Part shown: in pieces, positions 58,545-64,000 of the stretch
How the letters are laid out: the number at the start of each line of letters is the position of its first letter
How positions within the stretch are numbered: the stretch's first letter is position 1
Assembly (NCBI GenBank): GCA_021029095.1
Contig: JAJOHG010000101.1
Span: 1 to 64,000 of the forward strand
DNA from: Phellopilus nigrolimitatus
Taxonomy: Eukaryota; Basidiomycota; Agaricomycetes; Hymenochaetales; Hymenochaetaceae
Direction: 5' to 3'
Length of the DNA: 64,000 nt
The notes under the pieces: model-generated
What the model was told of the DNA's origin: nothing
The model's input: the letters and a program-made list of their open reading frames with translations, nothing else
Databases searched by the model: none
Program-made: the position numbers and the translations under genes

Positions 58545-61033
58545 ATGCATTCAACGCAATCTGACATTGAATCTATTGATCCAAGTCCCGTGCCACTTCT
58601 CGTCTCAGGGAGTATGTACGGCCTAGTGGCATTGTTAACTCTCTTGGTCTACGACACCAGTAAGTTTTGCATCTCAATGGGTGTGCCAGGTAGCTGCGAT
58701 GTCATTAATTGTTCAGTTATCACAATGGACAAGGAGGTAAGCGAAACTTGACATTTATATCTCGATGTCTAGACTAATCGCAGTATCTATTAGATAAAAT
58801 ACTTCTGGGTATGTCTTTTTCACAACAATAACATGAGGAATAGTGTATCTACTCATGTGGCATGAAGAGCTCTCCTTGCAAATTTGTCAGCTTGATTTAC
58901 TTTGTGGTAAGTAAGATTGCACAACTTATTATAAAGGAAATAGCTGATCATCTCCTCTAATGAATGGTTATAGAGTCGATATCTTGGAGTACTTGGAGCC
59001 ATTTCTGGTATAGTAGGTAAGCTGTACTCAATTCTTTAATAGGAGTGCATTAAAAACAAGATTGTCCACTAATACTGTTTAGGGCTCCGCACCGTACCGT
59101 ATACGGTTACGACCGTAAACACTACCTCTGTATACGGTTACAGGCCGTATGAATACAGGCCGTATTAATGAGTATTAAGGTGCTTTACGGTACGGTACAG
59201 AGAACTTACGGCCGTATACGGCAGCATACGACAGTACGGCTGGAGTTGTATGAATATAGTCTAAAATCTACTGTGTGTCGCCAACCCGAACGATGCACGA
59301 CACAATGATGCGACACAACAATAGACAGGCAAAACTAATCAGGAAAATCATGATAGATTATGTATCTACGCTGTAACATATGTTCCTGATGGCCCGAATA
59401 TATTTAAAAGCAAAAGCCAGATGTTGAAAGTGTGCAATTGAGCTTGACATCTTTTCGCCGACGGTATTCAGTTCTTTTCGCAGCCACTGCTTTCACGTAC
59501 CAGTTAGCCAAAATCCTTTGTGACACATATTTTCGTGACTCACCAATTTTGGTTGTCCTTCAACAATTGGTGCAGAACACAACACCAAAGGCTCGTACGG
59601 GTGCGCCTCGATACAATAAGAGGCGGGACATGGCAGATAAAAGTTGCAGAAGCAGCAAAGAAGAAGCACTCACTGGCTCACACGTCGACTGGCCTTGCTT
59701 CATTTGATTTTACTACAAATGGTAATTTTAAACCATGTAAACCTATATATGTAATATGTAAATACCGTAAGTCGTATTTACGTCCGTATACGGCCGTAAC
59801 ATACGGTTATATTACGGATACGGATCGTACATTACGGCGCCGTACTTTCAAACTCTGAGGAGCATACGATACGGGTACGGGCCCGTATACGGTACGGCCG
59901 TAAACCGTAATTACGGTTACGGTGCGGAGCCCTAATACTGTTTTTATACTCAGTTGTTACTCTTCAAGCAAATAAAACACTGCAAGTAATCTCTTATCAT
60001 TGCATTATAACTCATTGAAGCTAAATCTAAATGTGGACTCATTTATAGGTGTAAGTTTCCAGATACTCTTTTTTTTTTCTTTCTTTACTAATGATAGTGA
60101 AAAGGCCTTGGTTTTATTTGGCCTCAATATCTGTCCTGTGGGTTATCAATTGTTCCATAAAACAAAATTCTACTCATTCAAGCAAAGATTGGACGGCTGT
60201 CCTTTTAATTGACTGTAGTGACATCTCCTTACTACATATAGTATGCAAAATATTCATCTGCCACTAATCATTTATGCAGATATTCTTCTGATGTGGGTTT
60301 TGGCTCTCTACCACCAGGGTAAGGCACTCCTGGTACCACCAATGCACAACTGATATTTGAATCCGGCAGACGCAAAACTGACTGCATGTTTGAGGATTCT
60401 ATTCGGCCTGGAGGCAGCTTTTGGGCTAGGTGTTCTAATATACATCATCATATATTCAAAGAGTAAGCAAAAATATTTATTGTAGAGTGTACAATTCACT
60501 AAACAATTGTTCCAGTTTCTGTACAGAGACTTACAGAAGTGTAGCAGTATGTTTTCTTCATAGAAGGCCAAAAGTCTGGGGAGCATTAATATGGTTAGTA
60601 CTGATGTCCTTGAGTGAATATTTGTATTGATTTAAAACAGGGCTATGCAATCATTCTAATGGTTCTAGCTCTCCACAAGGCTGCACAACACTGGAGGGAG
60701 TCAGCTGGTTTCGGTCAGTTTAGCCTTCTTAAGGTGCTCATCCAAGATCAAGCCATCTACTTTATTTTGTATGCTTCTTGATGTATAGCCAGTGGTATAT
60801 GAGCTGACTAGTCTGACAGGGTCATATTCTGCAGTGTTATGGGGATAATTTCATATCAGTTTAACATCCAATATTCTTTTCCTGAACTTCTCCTAGCCGT
60901 TTTGGGAACTCCCAGCATTCTCTGTGTTATTGGGAGTCACCTGTTGATCCATCTGAAGGAAACTGGAGAGAAACGAGGTGGTGGAGGGACCAGCTACAGG
61001 ATGAGGACCATGAGCAGTATGAGGTTCACCTGA
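58545..61033 (+). pseudogene. DUF6533-family membrane protein, copy B (decaying)
   Basis: Exons matching copy A can be followed: 58545-58659, 58717-58736, 58794-58808, 58868-58906, 58974-59016, 59954-59981, 60056-60141, 60280-60318, 60370-60462, about 60517-60596, about 60642-60774 and the last one to TGA 61031-61033. The first nine keep frame. Intron 5 is expanded to 937 nt by a transposon-like insertion. The intron after 59981 begins with GCAAGT, where copy A has GTAAGT. In exon 10 one base is missing relative to copy A and a TAG appears (TEV*), although an alternative TGTAG acceptor could bypass it. In exon 11 about 13 bases are missing, breaking the frame again. The last exon is intact. 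It is best read as a recent pseudogene. Confidence 0.75.
59080..59934. mobile_element. Non-autonomous hAT-like DNA transposon (855 bp) with 8-bp target duplication
   Basis: The ends are inverted repeats: TAGGGCTCCGCACCGTA on the left and its complement TACGGTGCGGAGCCCTA on the right, with one or two differences further in. ATACTGTT flanks both sides (59072-59079 and 59935-59942), an 8-bp target-site duplication as made by hAT elements, whose ends often begin TAGGG or CAGGG. Both subterminal regions carry many CCGTA/TACGG copies (for example CCGTATACGG), as expected for transposase-binding sites. The interior holds no transposase domain. It lies inside intron 5 of the DUF6533 copy B and is absent from copy A. 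Confidence 0.87.
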
Positions 61034-62101
61034 ACTTGCAAAGAAAATTCCAAGGTGATTGCATCTCTTTCCTGCCGGAGTCTGAGTGACCATTCACAAG
61101 TCGTGTAGAACATCCAAATACTCCTGCACTCCTGTCCGGTCTTTTATTTACTCTTACCGCTTATTCTTTAAAATGTCCTACATTGTCGAATTTTCACTGG
61201 ACAAGGAAATACCAGTTTGTTTGCGCGTACACGAGCTCACTGTTCTTGTTCTGCTCAGATTTGTCACAACCATCGACTGCATGCAGATGTTCGCGCAGCT
61301 TAGAGAAATAAGATGATACAGCAGCAGTGCGCAATGATCGCTCAATCGCCTTGCGCTCTATCGTATGTTTGAGCAGCGAGTTCTTCACAACCCGCTTAGT
61401 GCATTGGCATGAGAGACCGAGAGAAGAGAAAAGACAAAGGCGAGGAGAGGTCTCGAGGTGCTCGGTGTCCGGGTTCAAAAATGACAAATCTCGGGCACGA
61501 CTCCGCACGCTGCCGGAGTGGCATGCCTTTCCAGCCCCGCGCCGTGTTCTTATGCTTAGTTCTGGAAGCCCTACTAAGAGAATGACCATGCGTTCTTCGC
61601 GCTGAAATTCTGTGTAGAATAGGGACATTTGCGTACGTACGAGACTCGTCGTTGAGGTTTCCGTCTCCATCTTCAACTACATGCTCTAAACTGCCGGTGC
61701 TTTCCGGAAACACTGACCACATCGCATGGACTGGCACAATAACGTCTGAATGCGTAGCTTGCGCTTTGCTCCCCTAGGTAGTGCCGCGGCGGTGCCGACC
61801 GTAATTTGAAAGTCGTGTCGACCATGCGGTCGCGACAAGGCGAACCAGGGATGTGAAAGCAGCCAAGGAAAATAAAACGCCAGTTGCCCGCAAGTCATGC
61901 AAAAACGCCGGAGGACCGGCAGATGTACGTCTGCGATATTCGGCCTGGTGGGTGGCGGCGCCTCCGGGCTGTCGCTCCTGAAACGTTTCGGACAATGCAG
62001 GACATGCATCCTGACGGCCAGACACGCTCTCCCTAGTCTCCTATTGCAGCCCGCACCTGCAGAATGCTCCAGCGCGCGCAAAGGCCGATCGCAATAGGGG
62101 T
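61034..62101. other. 3' flank of DUF6533 copy B, then promoter of orphan gene copy B
   Basis: 61.03-61.68 kb is a diverged copy of 49.93-50.76 kb, including a frame-broken version of the unidentified - strand exons. The rest leads into the promoter of the orphan gene. No intact gene seen. Confidence 0.5.
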
Positions 62102-62109
62102 GTATAAAT
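62102..62109 (+). promoter_or_regulatory. TATA box of orphan gene copy B
   Basis: TATAAATA, about 104 nt before the ATG. The stretch ATAAATACCAAGC is the same 13 bases found before copy A. Confidence 0.65.
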
Positions 62110-62212
62110 ACCAAGCAACCTCTCCGAAAAGCATCAACACAACCGCACCAAACCTCACTGCACCGACGCACCCACTCCAACCTCCAACTCCCGATCTTAC
62201 TAGTAAACAACA

Positions 62213-62746
62213 ATGTCCCAAGTGCAACTCCCCGGCTATACAGGCGCCTTCGAGGCCAACTCGCTCTACATCGTTTTCCTCGGCGCAGGGAAGGAGCAGA
62301 CCTGCGGCCTCTACTGGTCCAGGGATGGCAAGACCGGCGAGCTCGCCTGGTACGAATTCGACAAGAAGACAGGCGCAGACCGCAACGGCACCGCCCACGG
62401 CTTCAGCCCGCGTGTCACCCCAGAACAGCTGGTATCTAAGAAGCTCGAGGTCGCCGTCCAGTTCCATAAGGACACGCCGAACACGGCCTGGTACGAAGCA
62501 CTGCAGCAGCTCTTTGGCACGACCAAGGTGTACAGGAACCGCAGGCAGTGGCTCCAGCTCGTCATGCGGCAGGTCTTCAACTCCATATATGGGCGCGTCG
62601 CCCCGAAAGACCGCCCCGACTACACGAAGGAAGATCAGAACGCTGCCGTTGTCGACGCATTGGAACACTTTGGGGCGAACTCGGCCTACAAGTACAACAT
62701 CGCAAACCTCACGACGATGACAAACAAGGTGGCGGGAAATCATTGA
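62213..62746 (+). CDS. Orphan 177-aa protein, copy B
   Basis: Single-exon gene, paralogous to 42800-43321 but in the opposite orientation. Conserved blocks include MSQVQLPGYTG, SLYIVFLG, YWSRDGKTGELA, NTAWYEALQQLF, FNSIYGRV and RPDYTKED. No signal peptide, membrane segment or known domain. Codon use is strongly biased to G/C at third positions (many CTC, GCC, AAG and ACC), more so than in copy A, which suggests high expression. A TATA box and a CA-rich leader without ATG precede the start. Function unknown; conservation of two copies beside two Argonaute genes is the only contextual clue. Confidence 0.85.
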   Translation: MSQVQLPGYTGAFEANSLYIVFLGAGKEQTCGLYWSRDGKTGELAWYEFDKKTGADRNGTAHGFSPRVTPEQLVSKKLEVAVQFHKDTPNTAWYEALQQLFGTTKVYRNRRQWLQLVMRQVFNSIYGRVAPKDRPDYTKEDQNAAVVDALEHFGANSAYKYNIANLTTMTNKVAGNH

Positions 62747-63410
62747 GGAGCGCATGCTGCGTACGAAGCTATGCGAGGCGGGCACGTATGGAGTCGGCAG
62801 TCGGTGAAGTGGTAACATCGTAGATTGTCACTGTAATTCTGTTTAGCAGTATTTAACCCCGCTTTGTTCGCGTTGCTGCAATAAATTCTCCTTCAACTAG
62901 CTATGATATTGTCCTGAAGCATCTGCGAGTCCAGAGGGCGATTCGAATAAAGAGCGATTCTGAAAGTGTGCGTCGAGTTTGGATGTATTAGACAAAGAGT
63001 TTGTCGGCCTGTCGACTCTTCACAATATCTTACGAGGGGGTAAGTGAAAGTATGTTGCATATGCGCCTCTCGATAGTCGAAGTGGATATAAGACTGCGAA
63101 GAGGGCGGATTTGGAGTCGGCTTCAGAAGACGTGAGCACGCTGGGCCGAAAACAGAGTATCGGCGGTGCGGTTATTTGGCGGTCCTATGTCTTTACTTTG
63201 CCGCTGGTCCAACGCGGCAAGGTCGAACCACCGTCGCACAGAGGTATTGCTCCCTGCCGTCAAACGGCTCGATATGACACATCCATCTCGTCTGTGCTTT
63301 TCCGAACCTCCGGTGTGCGGAAGACCACCGCACCTTCGGCGACTGCAGCAACAGCATAAGTCAGATCGAGAGAGAAAACGCTCAGTAGCTGCCCTCCGAG
63401 TTCGGGTGAC
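62747..63410. other. 3' flank of orphan gene copy B
   Basis: From about 63.2 kb the sequence resembles 50.9-51.0 kb (CATCTCGTCTG, CTGCAGCAACAGC). No intact gene. Confidence 0.45.
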
Positions 63411-63848
63411 ATGAAGAAGAACGTACGCTACTCGTGGACACGACCCAGCATACCCGCCGCGCGTTCTGGGCCTTCGTGGGAGGCATGCCACGACGCCGAC
63501 GCGCTGCCCCGCCGTATCAGGAAGAAGAGATTGCCCTCCTCTCCTCCTTCTCCTGCTGATCCGCTCCTCGGCCCGCTCCTCTGTTTCACGCGCAGCGCAG
63601 TGCCCCTTTCTGCCCAAGCATCCGGGCCTTGTGCATCGGTGCACATGTGCGCAGAATCGCACGCCTCGGGGTCAAAATGGGACGAAGACAAATATAATCG
63701 CAGGCGGGCCATTAAAACCATGAGTCTGTGGATGGCGCGCTCGCGGCGCGGGAGATATCGCTTCGCGGGCGAAACATGGACTTGTAGTGCGGGTAGGTTT
63801 GACGTGTCCGCGTGCCTTGCTGCGTCTCCTCGCGCGGAAGATCTTTAG
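63411..63848 (+). CDS. Possible orphan protein, second copy of the 50.9-kb frame
   Basis: Open frame of 145 codons with RYSWTRPSIPAAR near its start and GRYRFAGE near its end, both shared with the frame at 50861-51397. The region between them is not alignable by eye. The start is uncertain because similarity to the first copy continues upstream in a different frame, suggesting a frameshift or an unrecognised intron. No domain is recognised. Confidence 0.3.
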   Translation: MKKNVRYSWTRPSIPAARSGPSWEACHDADALPRRIRKKRLPSSPPSPADPLLGPLLCFTRSAVPLSAQASGPCASVHMCAESHASGSKWDEDKYNRRRAIKTMSLWMARSRRGRYRFAGETWTCSAGRFDVSACLAASPRAEDL

Positions 63849-64000
63849 CACGCGAAGGTCGTGTATGGACAGGACGCAACCGCATTTTGTAGTCAAATAA
63901 TGATGTATGGATTTCGGCACGCTGGAGAGCGAGACACCGAGCTCGAGATCGAGGACGCGAAAGAGAACGCAGAAGGTGACGGTGACTTGAAAGTGGAAGC
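63849..64000. other. Right edge, nothing recognised
   Basis: Short terminal stretch without supported features. Confidence 0.5.

Noticed and set aside
1..64000. CRISPR arrays, operons or prokaryotic features
   Set aside because: No regular short repeats with spacers; gene structure is eukaryotic throughout.

Overview
This 64-kb window reads as nuclear DNA of a filamentous basidiomycete, most likely an Agaricomycete. Genes are broken by many short GT-AG introns of about 45-90 nt, some exons are only 5-20 nt long, and the gene content is typically fungal: an Msb1/Mug8-type protein, a GMC oxidoreductase, an NmrA-like protein, a DUF6533 membrane protein, a fungal tetraspanin and QDE-2-type Argonautes. 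Exon coordinates were worked out by hand from reading frames and splice signals; no transcript evidence was available.

Layout. 1-260: 3' end of an unidentified, probably membrane, protein (+). 1.2-5.1 kb: Msb1/Mug8-domain polarity protein (-). 8.1-9.6 kb: PCNA with a large charged insert (-), preceded by two ACGCGT boxes. 11.4-11.9 kb: small secreted cysteine-rich protein (+). 12.8-14.1 kb: 2-oxoglutarate/Fe(II) dioxygenase (+). 14.2-15.1 kb: relic of an AAA ATPase (-). 17.8-19.1 kb: NmrA-like gene with a frame break (+). 19.4-21.1 kb: F-box protein (-). 22.2-24.6 kb: secreted GMC oxidoreductase (+). 25.3-28.3 kb: dynamin-like GTPase with 13 exons (-). 29.7 kb: intron-containing tRNA-Thr(UGU) (-). 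32.4-33.8 kb: tetraspanin (+). 35.5-37.8 kb: MYND zinc-finger protein (+).

From 38.5 kb to the right end the window is a duplicated, diverged cluster. Unit A holds Argonaute-1 (39.2-42.2), a 173-aa orphan protein (42.8-43.3, -), a Yvh1-type dual-specificity phosphatase (44.6-46.6, -; single copy) and a DUF6533 membrane protein (48.3-49.9). Unit B holds Argonaute-2 (53.6-56.5), a decaying DUF6533 paralogue (58.5-61.0) carrying an 855-bp hAT-like element in an intron, and a second copy of the orphan protein (62.2-62.7). Flanking non-genic DNA is also recognisably duplicated. Argonaute-1 keeps the D-E-D-H slicer residues. Argonaute-2 has lost both catalytic aspartates, so it is expected to bind guide RNA without cutting.

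How the genes may work together. The tandem Argonautes are the functional heart of the right half: one potential slicer and one probable non-cleaving form. The orphan proteins and DUF6533 proteins were copied with them, but no functional link is shown by sequence alone. A short motif (TTTAGGGCCGG) is shared by the PCNA upstream region and both Argonaute upstream regions, with ACGCGT boxes in all three, which hints at common cell-cycle or meiotic control.
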